Source: Parus major (Eukaryota > Chordata > Aves > Passeriformes > Paridae). Taken from it: DNA of 64,000 bases. The stretch lies in NCBI RefSeq assembly GCF_001522545.3, contig NC_031768.1, positions 94,615,669-94,679,668 of the forward strand. The letters are read 5' to 3'. Position numbers and translations under genes: made by a program. The notes under the pieces are model-generated. The model was given only the letters and a program-made list of their open reading frames with translations, was not told the DNA's origin and searched no databases. Positions 36,406-50,400 of this stretch are shown in pieces. Each line of letters begins with the position of its first letter. The first letter of the stretch is position 1.

Positions 36406-39400
36406 AACCCCATTTTAACATAATTTGCCTTAAAACATCCTTAGTATTTGGGAAACCTAAAATTTGGGAACTGTCTTGTAATTTGAAGAGCAGGGAAACT
36501 GAATTCTGAATTCTTTGCTAGTTTAAAATCCCTTAAGACTTTTCTTTCCTACAAAATTGGATTTTGTTTTATGAAGATATGTAGAGCCTCTTGAACCTGG
36601 TTGTATCTCAGGATCTTGAAAAGCTTTCAAGGAACATAGAAACAGTGGCCAAAGTGCAAGTTTTCAAGAGCTCAGATGGTCTGTAAGAGCTGGGAACTGC
36701 TACAGAGACATGGACACTCTCTGGAGTACACCCAGTTGTAATAGTGCATTTTAGAAATCTCATCTTGTACAACAGTTTTCTAACAGTTGATACCACTATT
36801 TATCAAATAATATCAGCATCTGTGTTTCTGTTACAGCAAACACAAGTAAACACACAGAAACATGCACACAAACTTAGAGCTCAATTCAAAACCTTTTCCT
36901 GCACAATTATTGTTTCTGTATTTTCAGAGGTAGGTTGACAGCACAGAGTAGGACAATTTTGAAGCAATCCTGAATTGAGCACAGGGTGCCAGATGACCCT
37001 CAACTGTGAATTCCTGTCTAATCACTAGACAAATACTTTACTAGTTCAGTAACTGTATTCTGCCAGTTTGCATCAGTCATAAAATGTAAGGATATTCTCT
37101 AAGAAAGGAGACTTCCTCTCTCAAGCTGTTCATCCTTGGTGTCACTGCCGACAAATGAGAACTCTGAGCATGGTGCTCATTTCACAGCATTGACACCTGG
37201 CTGCAGTCACTACCAGCTCACCAGAAAGGCATTTGCAGAGGACCCTGACCTGCTCTCAAACTACAAAAAGCCACCAAACAACGCAAAAACAAATCTTCTG
37301 GATGACTATTATGTGACAGTATAAAGCCCTCATTGGCAAGGTACAAGAAGCTGTGTAACAACCACATACATGGTTATCCCCTAGCCTAATAAGAAAATAA
37401 AAATTTTGGGATACTTCATGAATGGCAAATTACATTTTTTGAAATAAAAATATTCATATATTTGCATCAATTAATATAAAAACTAGAAGTTTTTTAACAA
37501 GCGCTGTATCTGCTACACTAATGAAAAACCAAAGTATTCAATGATGAGAGATACTAGTTGAAGACATATGGAAAAAACATTAACATATGCCTGTTCACCA
37601 TTGATTTTCAATTTTAATCTTGTAATTAAAAGTAAGAGAGAATATGAAAATAATTTGTGTGTTTGATTCATTCATGTGTTATCTTTTCCTTCCTTTTCAC
37701 ATTGCAAATATCTTGATATGCCCTCTGTAGTGCACAGGGGAAAAAAAATCTCCCTTTTTATTTTAGTTAAAAGCTACTTACTGGCATACTGTGAGAAAAG
37801 AATCTCTGAATCTTAACTACAAACCTGTGCATTCCAGATCAGGAGCAGTAGTAGTCCTCAAATGCATCTAAATTGCCTTTCACTCATAGTCACATACCTA
37901 TGAAATTGGAAATATATTCTGATCTCACATGTGCCATTCTTATCTTCATAAGCAGATGCTAAACATACTTTTGCACAGAGGAGCTTTGAAAAAGAATTGA
38001 CAAACAGAGGACATTTCCTAATTTGAGTGTGGAGTAAGACAAACCATTGAAACTTACAAAGAAAAGAATACCACTTGGTAAGAAAACTCTTCTGACTGTA
38101 AAGGCAGAAAAGAATTATACTACCACCATTTTTTAGTTTAATTTGATGAGACAATGAAAAGACAGATGTGCAAAGTAATTGCTATTCAAAGAAGTCATGG
38201 TTTTTCCAAACAGAATGGATCCCATTGTCATTACATTATGAAATCACTTATAATTAAAGCAGTGTACGTGCTTCCCTGTGGATGAAAGTTTCCCTAGCCA
38301 ACTCAGGAAAGTACTCAAAACTTCAGATTACTAGTGGGATGTGTCTGGCCTTTGGACAGTAACAGAACAGCTAAATAGTTTGCATTCTCCTGTATAATTT
38401 ATAACAACTCTGATAATACCAGGAGATTTGGCTTAGAAAATTTGGAACATAAAAGGGCATCAAAAGCTCTCCGAAGTCTGCAAACAGAACTCCTGGAATG
38501 GTATAAAAATGTTACAGAATAACACAACGCACATCAATTCTGCTGCTATACCAAATTACAACCCAGTCTTGGCTACTGGAATCATTTAGTAAATGGAGAT
38601 AAACCTTTTGATTAACTACACATGGGTGTACAGACATACCTTTTGTAACAAGCCTTTCCTTTAACAGCAAAATATTCTGTCTTCTGCCACATCCCTAAAA
38701 ATTTCTGGGCAATGATGAGTCAAAGTAGTTAAGGGGAGAATCCCACAGCATCAGTGGTATCGTGTGAGTACAACAAACATGGAGTTAATCTACTGAATCA
38801 ACTAATTCTTAACTCAGTGTTCAAGATGTTGGCTCACCCTCAGTGAACCAGTGACAAGGGAACAAGTGCTGCAAGTGTAGAGCGGTCCCAAAAATAGAGA
38901 AAAACAGCAGAAAGACAACCTCTTGATACTCTCAGAGTATCCTGAAACCAAAATTAGCTCAGTCTCGGGTCAGAGGCTTCTTCCCCCTGTTCCCCCCACC
39001 CTCCCTTTTCTTCTATAGGAGAAGTGAAAAAAGTCCAACATGACATGGACTTAATTCGCAGAAATTCCTCAGGCATTGGTTATGCACTTTCCACAGATGT
39101 TAGCTGTTTTCAAATGGAAATTACAGTGTCAGACATCATTTTCTCAGAAAAACAGTTTTAAACTCTTTTGATCAGAAGAGATTTAGCTCAGTTTCACATG
39201 AGTCAGGGTGAACAATTTCTAGAAGGTCCCCTGGGAACAGCATTTGGATGTTAAAAGACAAAAGCTCTTCAAGCAGCATGACAATAGAAAAACTAGAGGT
39301 ATCTTCTGTAGTGTGCAAGTAGAGGAAGGGAATGGTGGGAAGAAGTGCATGGGGACTGTAGGGATTTTCCAAAAGAGCATGTGAGACAGCAGCCAATAAA

Positions 39401-41059
39401 CTGACAAAGCATACAGCATCACTTATTTCACAAACAGCATTTAGTCTCTAAGGTACAAAAAGGGTTTTTTTAGCTTTCAAAACAACTAACAAAGTTGCCA
39501 GCTGTTACTCAACGCATTATCAAGCTAATGGAGGGAAGGGGTTGGGGCAGGCGAGACAGAGAGAGAAAGGGCTTTTATCTTCTCCAACACTGACCAAAAG
39601 AATGAAGTCAAAAGTAACAACTTCAGGCATAGGTCAGGGTTATCCCCTGCAGAGCAGTGCATGGCTGGATGAATATTAAAATTATATATATGATGAATAT
39701 ATAAAATTAATGCACAAAAATGTGCATGAAAAATCTGCCTTGAGATGTCTGTATTCAAAATGAGTATTACAAATATATTCACCTGGTTATATAAGCTTAA
39801 GTTAATCTTTCTTTTCTGGTCATCTTACCTCTCCCTTTTTAGAAACACAGGAAAAATTCTATTTAGTCACCAGCATGTCCCTTACATGCTCATCTTACAG
39901 CGTTCATTTTAGGCTTGCCCTGCTTTATTGGCATAAGGGCAATAGTCCTTCTGTTGCATTGTAAAATTTTTCTTATCTTCCTTTTAACACTTTGATGAAT
40001 TTACTATAATAGGCAGATTTCTGTAAAGTAATACTCAAAATCATTAAACTAAACATTTTTGAATGTTCACCTTGTGGGCTGCCAGAAGTCAAAATAATTC
40101 TAATAAACTGCAACAAAAATGTCCTGGATTTAGAACATAACAAATAATTCCCTCTGCCTTCATCCAATGAATAATAATGAATAATGAATTGCAGTTCTGG
40201 CTTGAAACAACTAAGGCTTTTGCAAAGGAACTGTTCTCCTCTGACCATGCTCCACTTCACTCCTGTCTCTCAAAAAAATAGGGCAGACGCATAATTTAAG
40301 ACACTCAAGTTCAAATGCTGAAAAATTCACAGGCATTCAGCAAGTTGTCAATCCACCTCACTATCCACTTATCTAACCCATAATTTGTCAGTTGGTCTAC
40401 TAGGATTTCACAGAACACAGAAGGAGTCCCAGACCATTCTATGTTTTAAGTTGTGTTTGCAGCGTTCTTTGAATGGCAAAAAGGAATTAGAAGTAGCAGC
40501 TGAGCTAATGAAAACAGACTGTATTGATCTCTGGTGTGAATCCTATTCTCTCTTTCATGAACCTTGTGACCCTGGTCTGATGTTCATCCTACAGAGGTAT
40601 TTTTGAGATTTGTGCTGATTTTTTTTCTCTTTCTGGTTGAATTTTAAGGGCTAATCTAAAATATACAGGACAACTATTGCTGTCTCAATATGCTTTCTGT
40701 TTTTAAAAAAAAGTCTAAAGAGAAATCAAATAAGGATTTGACCAAAACATAATCTTAATAGTCTTTATTACAGTAGTGTCTTTTCTGTATCTGGAGCTTT
40801 TCTGTGTAACTACTGATAACATTTTAATAGCATGACTACTATGAAATGCTTCTGAAAAGAAAGTTTAAGTTATTTCTTAAGGAAGATCTTTGACAAGAGA
40901 GCAGAAAAGTCTAGAAGAGGTTGTGGAGCCTCATGAGTTTCTATACTTGTGTATTTCTAAATAAAGAGGAAGGGGTAATGCTGATTACATATTTACCAGA
41001 AACACGATGGAACTGGTGATCTAATCAGGCCTAGATGCAAGGAATGCTTTATCTCAGCA
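36406..41059. other. Intergenic sequence, nothing recognised
   Basis: About 4.6 kb of AT-rich DNA with only short chance open frames. No repeat family, RNA gene or exon was recognised. Confidence 0.5.
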
Positions 41060-41490
41060 GAATAACTGAGTGTATAAGTCCATGGAGCCTAACAGAAGGA
41101 ATTCATGGATGCTGACAAAGCTGGCTGAAGAAGTTGCAAGACCACTCTTGAGTATCTTTGAAAGGTTGTGGTGTTCAGGAGAGATTCCCCATGATCAGAA
41201 GGAAGTAAGTGTCACTTTGTCAAGAAAGGCGAGAAGGAGGATGTAGGGAACAGGAGGCCAGTTCACAACAAGGTGATGGAGGAACTAATCTTGGAAACGA
41301 TTTCCAGATACATGAATGTAATTGGGAGTAGCCAATCTATGAAGGGGAAATCATGCTTAATAAGCCTAAAAATCTTCTTCAATGGTGATTAGTTTGGTAG
41401 ACGAGGGAAGAGTTGCAGACTCAGCAGATTCTCCTCAACTTTAACAGGGTTTTGGACACTGTCTCCTGGAATTCCTTCCCCTCAGGTAAG
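41060..41490 (+). mobile_element. CR1 LINE fragment, reverse-transcriptase region, plus orientation
   Basis: Sense CR1 landmarks appear in order: GCTGAAGAAGTTGCAAGACC, a CAGGAGAGATTCCCCATGAT segment, CAAGAAAGGCGAGAAGGAGG, AAGGTGATGGAGGAACTAAT, AGGGGAAATCATGCTTAATA, GGTAGACGAGGGAAGAGTTG and TTTTGGACACTGTCTCC. These correspond to the first half of the CR1 reverse-transcriptase domain up to the region of the first catalytic aspartate. Frameshifts and stops are frequent. Unlike the other three CR1 pieces it is in plus orientation and lacks a 3' end, so it is truncated at both sides. Confidence 0.82.
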
Positions 41491-44400
41491 TCCAAGCCTG
41501 AGGGACTGAGTCTTCTGAGATGTTTGCCATTCATATTTTTTGTCCTTTCTTAGAACAGCTGACAGTCTTCCTCTGCAGTACCAAGTTTCTGGCTGTAGAA
41601 GCAGGTATTGAAATTTCAAATGCTGGCATGATAAAATTATGGATTGTTAAGCAGTAACTTGCTTAAGGTTCCACAGTATTATCCCTCATGATTTACTATT
41701 TGTGATGGACAAGCTTTACAGGTGATCAATAACCCTTCTCCTACCAAAGGGAGATACTAATGAGAAAGTAGTGGCCAAGAACAGGACTGGTCCCAAACTA
41801 ATGTGCAGGCTGTCCCCACATGCAGGTTCAGGTGAGCAAAGAGGACAGTGTGAATGGGTTTTCTGGCCTCAGTGGATTTCCAGAACCTGTCTTCCATGCT
41901 ATCCATGCTATCTGTGTGCTGTGTGCACACAGACAAAATCCATTGTGTCAGGGAAACATTACAGCACTGAGCACTTGTGGATCAAATACCTTAAACAAGT
42001 AACACATGGAGGAAAGTCAAAGCAGTAGATCTCTCTTTGGTGTTCAGATCAAATTACAGCTATACTCTGCTCTTTGGTGCAAAGGAAGGAAAATAAATGA
42101 AGAAATAAAGACCATCATTTGGGACTCAAGCAGTAACTGGACAGGATCTTTCCACTCAAAAATCCTTCATTAAAGGCAATGTCTGTTTTTACTGAAAATT
42201 GAAAATGATTTGCAATACATAGGAGGTAAGACCAAATGATGAAATAATCTCATTGTTTTAGAGACCATATGACTGCCCATAACAACGGTGATTTTGTTTA
42301 TGAATGTTCTGCACACCAGTCCTGAGATCCAGTATATGTTGTGACTAAGCTAGACAAATGCCAGAAATACTTGTATGAGATGATACATACACATGACTCT
42401 TAGGCAGACTCCTTACGGGAACCGAAGGAGAATTTTCAAAAGAAAAAAATTAAAAGCTGTAACCATCCTGAGGAAATCTGATAGCAATGAAGGCAAGGCA
42501 GGGGTATCAGAATATTTGCCAAGAAACGAGCAATTTGTTTATACACACCCATTATTACATCAGCTGTTGCACTGCAAGTCAGTATTAATGAGTTTTGAGA
42601 AACATGGGTTTGTCATTGACTGAGATGATTCCAAGCTTTATAAGGGCTTCCTAATGTCAAAACTGGTGCTCAGTAGCACTAAAATCTGTGTGTAAGAAAA
42701 CCATCAATAGTAAGTCATGAGGTGTAATAATGTGGAACCCTAAGCAGGTTACTGCTCAACAATCCATAATTTATTTTATAATGCCAGCATTTTAAACATC
42801 AACACCTGCTTCTGCAGCCAGAAACTTGATACTGCAGTGAAAGGCTGTCAGCTGTTTTAAGAAAGGAAAAAAAATATAGCAAAAATCTCAGCAAATTCAT
42901 TCCCTCAAGCTGAAACTCAAAGGACTCTGAAGAGTTCTGGGGGTTCTGAAATCAGAAAGACACCCATGTTAAGCTATTCCAGCAATAATAAGATTAACAG
43001 AATCTCGTATCAGAAGCTAGTGACATGTTACTAAAACAAGGAACATTTACAATCATAACACCAGTTTCAAGATCTCAGATGATGCAAATTCTATCATTAG
43101 CAAAAGTAAGTTCTAAAGGATGCAGAGATACAGTACTTTGTCTCTTTTGGGCCTGGCAATTGTCAACATGAAATTGTTGGGAAAAAATATGTTTCAAAGA
43201 CCTGCTTAGTAAATATTGACCACCAGCTCTAATTCCAATACCAATGCCATTTCAGAAATCCCTTAATTCTCAATGAAAGTTGATCTTATCATAAGCATTA
43301 ACACTGGAGATACTAATTTACAATGAATGTGCCAAGCCAAAAAGGAATTAGGAGAGAATATTCTTATGGAAATACTTCAAAGTTTGAGGCTTTTTACTGT
43401 ATTCTCCTCTGCAGATAGGTTATGCTAAGCATGGGTATGATCAGTTTTGACAGTTCCCCTACCCTGGTGCGAGGAAATCTTTTGTAATGCCTCCACCAGA
43501 GTATGGCAACACAGATGTAAAACAATGTGATTTGAGAGACTCCTCACACAGCTTATACAATGCCAGACTGGCAAAATTAACAGAATACAGAAATTTAACA
43601 TCTGGCTGAACTGACAATGTCTGGAACAAGGTTTCATATTCATTCCAGGAAGCAAGAATGATTTTGTAATGCAAAGATACCATATAAGAGACAGGTTTCA
43701 TCTGACCCTTAGGAAAACTATGCCAGTGCCACATAAAAATAAAAATAATAATAAAAAAATGTCACAAACAAGACCTTAAATCACAGAATGCAAGAAAATC
43801 ATCAGGTGCAGAAGACAGTGTGCTACTATTACAGGTAAAGAGACAGAAGTTCCATCTCTCCAAGAAAATGGCACAGATTAAAAAATTCCAAAAACTTGAT
43901 AAAGAAAAATAACACTTTCAATTTCATAAATACCAGTTAATCTGATACTTGCAACTCCAAGCAGTTTACTCTTTCCATTTCAATCTTTTCTAGTATGTTG
44001 TTGACATCTAGTATGTTGAGACATTGGATTGAGTGCTGTGGTTATTTCTTCAGGCAAAACATCCCAATGTTCATCATTCCCAAATCTTGACTTTAGAAGT
44101 TATACTTGTGACAAGCAGAAGCAAAACTGAGGGAGGCAAAAAGCTCACACATCCCCAGGGACAGACTCAGCTCAGCTTTTGTTGCTTTTCTAACCTTCTT
44201 CAGCTGGTTGGTGTGATAAACCCCCAGACCAAATAATTACTTAAACTAATTATCAGGGAAAGAAGGGACCAAAAAAACCCCAAAGCACTTCTTGAGCAAA
44301 ATCAGCCAAAAAAATTAGCATGTGATTCATGTTTAAGTTGCCCCACCTCATTTTAAAAGACTCCTAAAATAGCTACACCATGGGGCATCATTTATATAAA

Positions 44401-47400
44401 GTAAAAGATAGCCCAAACAGTGTCAAATGCTGATTTTTCAAATTATTATTTGCAAATATTATTGCCAAATTTCCATATTTTGTACCACATTACCAAATGT
44501 TTACAAAAATGACAAACTTCCCTTTCTCAGAACACATAATTTATTTACTACACATCATTAAATACATGCCTGAATAGGATTTTTGACTAACAGTATTACT
44601 CACCCTGAGGCCATGCAATTGTTAACAAAATAAGGTAATTATAAAATCACATCTGACTTTCAATGAAATGCATATTTCTCAATAAGAAATTTTGGGGTAT
44701 AGTAAGATTCTAGCACAACATAGAGAATACTTAGGTAAATGGACGTAGCTAGGTAGGTTTTTTACACAAAAATTGAATTGATTAGTATTAGGTTGCAAAC
44801 TCAATAAATCAGTAATAAGAGCAAGAGTCCTTTGCTCCCTTATTTTATTTAACATGTATGATAGTCATGATAGGATGACTGTTCCTCAGTCACTCTGCTG
44901 GGTGGCTTGCTCTCTGAAGGGAGCAAGCAGAGATGGAACAGCAGAAAAATAAAACATATGCTAATGAACACTGAAAATCCCAAGATGCAGGAATGTACAA
45001 GCAACAGGAAAACTAAGAAAAGAACTCAAAAAGAGCTCAGAAAATAATTATTTTTAATATGGTGGTATACACCAGCTGATCTTAACTTTAATTTTGAAGA
45101 AATATTTGAATAATATTTGAAAAATGCAGGGAAGCTTTGACACATTCATACACTGAAATCTGCTCCCTGAAACTGTTGACTTCACTTGCAAACAGAAACA
45201 ACCTGTGCATACAGAGAAAGAAATCTTCAGCTACATGTCCTCTCATTCTTTTCCTGCCTAGTCTAAGAACATACTCATGGTGAGGCTGTTAGAACAAGTT
45301 CATTCATTGTCTTGAAAACATTACTTTATTAATACAAAATACAGTGGATATGACTTTGAGACGGAAGAATAATTACTATATTTTTGGCTAAAGAGCTAGA
45401 GATGAGTCAAAAGGAACTTCTTGGCAGTACCCTGCCCCAAGCAAACAAAACAATCTGTGTATTTTACAAACAAGCTCAAGAGGAAGATGCTGCTTGCTCA
45501 TAACTCCCCAGATAGTTTAGGACACGTGCAGAGTTTCCCCACTCACACTCTGATATTTCTATCAGAACCTCTGGTGAACAAGCACACGTTGATTCTCCCA
45601 GTTGCCAATGAGAGAATCCATCCGGTTCAACACTGTGCTAGGCACTCCAGCATGATGCCATTTCTCTGATCCATGGTATTAATGCTCAGTTAAGAGTTCT
45701 CTGACTGATTTTCTGATATATTTTGCATTAGAAACTGTCACCAGTCCCATAACAACACTCCCACTCTCTGTCTCTCTGCCAAAAAGAAGAAAACAGACTA
45801 CATGGCTCTTACTGTTTCAAGCCTTTCCCAGCAGGCAGCCAAACAATCAAAATTTTAAAATCTATTTAAAATCTTTACCATTCTTTTCTGTGAGCTACAA
45901 AATTGTCCTTTCCAGCTTGATCACTTCCTTCTCCTCTCATATACATTAAATATAAGTATTTCCAATGAGACATCCAAATTCTAACCAGTTTTAAATATTC
46001 CACATACAGGGAAAGGAAGTAGTATTTTCCTAGGTTGGAACTACAGAAAGATCCTCTCCCCTTCTCACAGAATACAAGAATACCAATCAGTCCTTCCAAA
46101 TATAAACAGCTTCAATAAGCAGCATCACCAACAAAAACTCATTATTATGCAGTCACCAAGTAAAGTGATGCCTGTCCAAGCTTATGAACATTTACTCAGT
46201 ATTATGTTATATAAATTCTATTAAAAAATAAAATTTATATTTTTCTTATATTTCCAATGTGGGCTCAATTACCACAAGAGAATTATTTTGTCAGCCTACA
46301 AGTAAATACCATTATCTTAGTTATGATCATTGACAAGCTGCAAGGATTTTTTTAAATGTTCACACATGGTCTTTTTTCTTATCTTAGGCTAAATTAATTT
46401 GGCATTGGGACAGTAAAAGTCAGGAAATTTTAGCTTACTGGAAATTATTCTAGAAATTCCATTTTTTATGAACATATTTAGGGCTAAACATCAGACTTTT
46501 AGCTGCTTGCACAATCCTGTAACCCATGGCTTACTCATGCACAGTGCCTATAGTATTTAGAAACACCATCCTTAAGTTGTAAGAATTGTCAATAACAAGG
46601 GAATTCATTTTTGTATCTTCTTGACTCAGGAATGACTAACAACTCCATGGCCTAAAAGTTGAGAATTAGATAAAAATTCTGTATATTGTGCTCAAATAGC
46701 TTTTTTCTTTCCCCTAGCAGATGCATCTGACACTCCCTCCCTCTGCAAGTGAACCAAGCAGGATAAAAAGCAAGGGAAGAACACTGTGTTGCATTGTTCT
46801 TGATGAACTCTAAAAGAATCAACAAAAATATTGGTGTAGTTGGAAATTCTGGCCATGCTGATTAACCTGAACGGAGCAGACACTTCACTGACACATTTTT
46901 CAAGTTCAAACACCAAGATGATCTTCATTACACAGATTAAATAATACTGCTGAAATCTGACTGCAAAGCAGAGGATAAAAAAAGGAAATTAATTTTGTTT
47001 TGCTGACATTGCTGAATGCTTATCTGACTGCTCTGTCACCATATCTTGTTTAGTCTAACATGAAACTACTCTTCTTGCCAGTGAATAAAATCTCCTACTC
47101 AAGCATTTGACTCAGATACAATCTAAGAATAGTATTCACTATCAGATATAAAATTCAGAGAGAAAAGGTATATTGAAATGGAGAAGAAATTAACATCACA
47201 AAAAATCACATATGAGTAGCATTCAAATAGCTTCCCACGTATAAAAGCAAATTTTGACTTGGTGAAGTCTACAAAAATCTGCAATCCTTAAAAAACAATG
47301 TTCAAAATGAGCTGGTCATTGACAAGGCCCCACATTCTGGCTGCATTTGTGGGCTGCATGAGCAACAAGACCTTAGCCATAGTAAAGAAGAGCAACAAGA

Positions 47401-50400
47401 TGTTAGCAAAGATTTGCACAGAGAACAGCTTTAAAAAAATGGCAAAATAAGTAAGATGAAAACCTTAAATAAAAATGCATCCTGAGGCTTCTGAGTGTTT
47501 CTGTCTTGGAAGTTTGGGCTCCTTTTGAATAAAAGAGATTTGCTTCTTTCAAAGCTTATTTTCAGGCTTGCTAACTACAAACTCTTAAAAAACAGCAAGA
47601 CATGGAACCAACATCTTCAAATAATATAGAAAAGATGTTAATTTACTTTGTTTTAATGACCATGCATGGCAAATTTGGAAAACCTGTGTTTCAACAGAAT
47701 AATTTTAAATTGAGTAAATTTATCTGATCTCTGAGTAAAGCAGATTCACAGAAAATATTTTTTGTCTCCTTTTGTCCACCCACTTTAGAGATTTGTTGGT
47801 TTGTCTTTTATGACAATTGTTAAGCTGCAAACCCCAGAACTTCGTCATCTTTCATATTTTTGAAATAATACATACCAGAAGCAAAACAGCTTATAATATA
47901 TTCACAATTATTCCCAGCTGTTTGCAATCTTCTTGTATGAGAGCAAATATATTTTGTTTGGGGAAATTTTTAGTTTTGTTCATGTGACAGAGAAGGCATG
48001 ATATTAGAAATACTGCATTAAAAGTCCACAGCAGGTGAGCTATATGCATCATTAATTCAAAACACTATGCCTTGTGTTTTGCTCATTGTAGAGGCAGTAG
48101 CAGTTCTGTAAATCTGTAAGTCAATGCCATTCATGTTCTAGAGAGTCCTGGATTCAGCTAGTTTGAGGGGAAGGAGCTACATATCCAAGGAGAAGCTACA
48201 TATCCAAACTGACCTAGAGAAAGTTTTCACATAAACATGTCTGGAGGAGCACCCAAGACAACTAAAATTTATTGGGAAACTCTTTGGTGCCCAGTACTCT
48301 GTCTAAGTCAAAATGTACAGGCAGAAGTTAAACCATGAAGCAATCACATCTGCCAAAACATTTGCCCTGTGTTTTATTATGCATAGTTTACATGCTTATT
48401 TAGAAAATGACATTATTCTGGAAAGATACTATGTGAAAGGTTGATGATGCCTGTTTAAAAATCTCAAATAAATACAACTATTTATCCAAACATAATTATA
48501 CATAGGTACACCAATACCACTTTCTTAGGGAAAACTTACTTCCCTCCTTTTAGCTTGCCTCAGCTTTCAACAGTTTTGTCTTCAGTAGCCATAGGAGACA
48601 CAAACCACATATATGTAACCACTAGTTGACAATAAGGTTATTGTTTGAATTCTTTTGCTTATTTAATTTAAATTATTAATGCTAATTGTATCTAGTTGCA
48701 CATGATTATTCTCTCTTTAACTACAGGTAGCAGGATTCCAGTTCATTTTCCTCATCACCACTGCAGCTGCTAGCATGTCCCACAAACCACAGTGGAGTGT
48801 GCAGAAAGCTTTTCACACCAGTACTGTTTGCAGAACGCTACAGATCTCCACCCACCAACATTTCCTGACAGTACCCACAGCTTCAGTCCTACACTAAGAA
48901 GGGTCAGTTGCTAGAATAATCCCACAGCTCAGAGATTAAAGCCCTGACAACGTAATTCCATTGCTGTACAACTTCCACATGGGGAAGGAAAGAACCTTTT
49001 GGCAGAGGCCAAGCACTTTCCAAAGTAAAAATGTCATTGTTTACTTCTTCCCTTTCAACTCCAGGCAGAGTTACCAAGCCTGCTATGCTTGGACAATTGC
49101 CTGGTGGTTTGATCAGCCTGAGGCAAGCAGGAGGTGCTTGAAAGCTCATCCAGATCCATTTAGGATACCACAGTTTATTTTCTGTGTAAAGAACAATTGA
49201 CAGTTACTTCAGTTGATTTTTTGAGGTTTTTATATTTAGATAATCTTTTGCACTGTTTTCCTCCAGCAGTGCAACAAGAGAAGAAAATCTGAGAGTTGTT
49301 CCTTCTGCTGTGGCAAAGACTCAGATGCACAGTATTTGGCCTAGCCATAGTTCCAGAATATCCTAATGTGGACATAGCTTTTACTGGCAAAAGAATACTA
49401 GCTAATGTCACAGTTTGCTGAATTAGGGTGAGCAGTTTTTCAATTATTTATATTTTTTCCATTTCTACAAGGTTTCAGCTGTCCAACAATTTTCCTAACC
49501 CAAGTGTCCTTTAAATAAATATGCTCCTCAGCAACAAAAAACAAATCCAAGGTCAGGCACAGATCCAGGGTAAAATTTACACCATTTAAAGTCACTTCCT
49601 AAAGAGATGGCAGGACAGAATACTTACTTAACAGAGTATGCCTCTATCTCCATTTCTGTTTTCAAGCTTTGTGTTAGAATCATTTTATTTGTGAGGGCAT
49701 AATTATTTTCTCTCATAATAAAAGTATTTCCACATTAGAAACATTTTACTTGTCCCTGCTGGAACCTTTTAATTTCACTCCTGAATATTTTACATGAATG
49801 TGCATTGCCAAATTGCAGAACCAGAAAGATGCTTCCCTATCTTCTCCAATTATATTTTTCAAGATAAAACACAGGTGCAAAGTCATAGTTTTTTGACTTT
49901 AGATAAAATGTTAGTGAGTGCTGACAACATCCTGAATTTGTGTAAATAGTTTCCACTTTTGTCTGACTTGGCACTACCTAGAATTTGGACAGGTACATCA
50001 CAAAGAAAAAGCATGTAACCAACCAAACAAAGGAGTTTCATTTAAGGGTGTCTCTTTTTTCACAGAGGGGCAAAGAAAGGGAGGATGATCAGGATTTGAG
50101 TTGGTCTGTAATATAGAAAGGACTCTTTAAACCACTAGATCCTTCCACTTATAACTTCTGGGTATTCACTACATTTATATACTTGTTTCTAAGCTGATAA
50201 GATTTTTGAGTGGTTTACAAGAAGGAAAAACAACTGTTAGCTGTGCAAGTGGTTAATTTTTGTAGACAAAATCTCTTTAGCTTTCTTTTAACTAGAGTCA
50301 AATCTTCCAACCACAGAGCAGAGAAGTAAAACTGGCGCAATCCTGAGACAATGAAACAATCGTAAACAATATCATATGTCAGTTCTGGATATTGATATGA

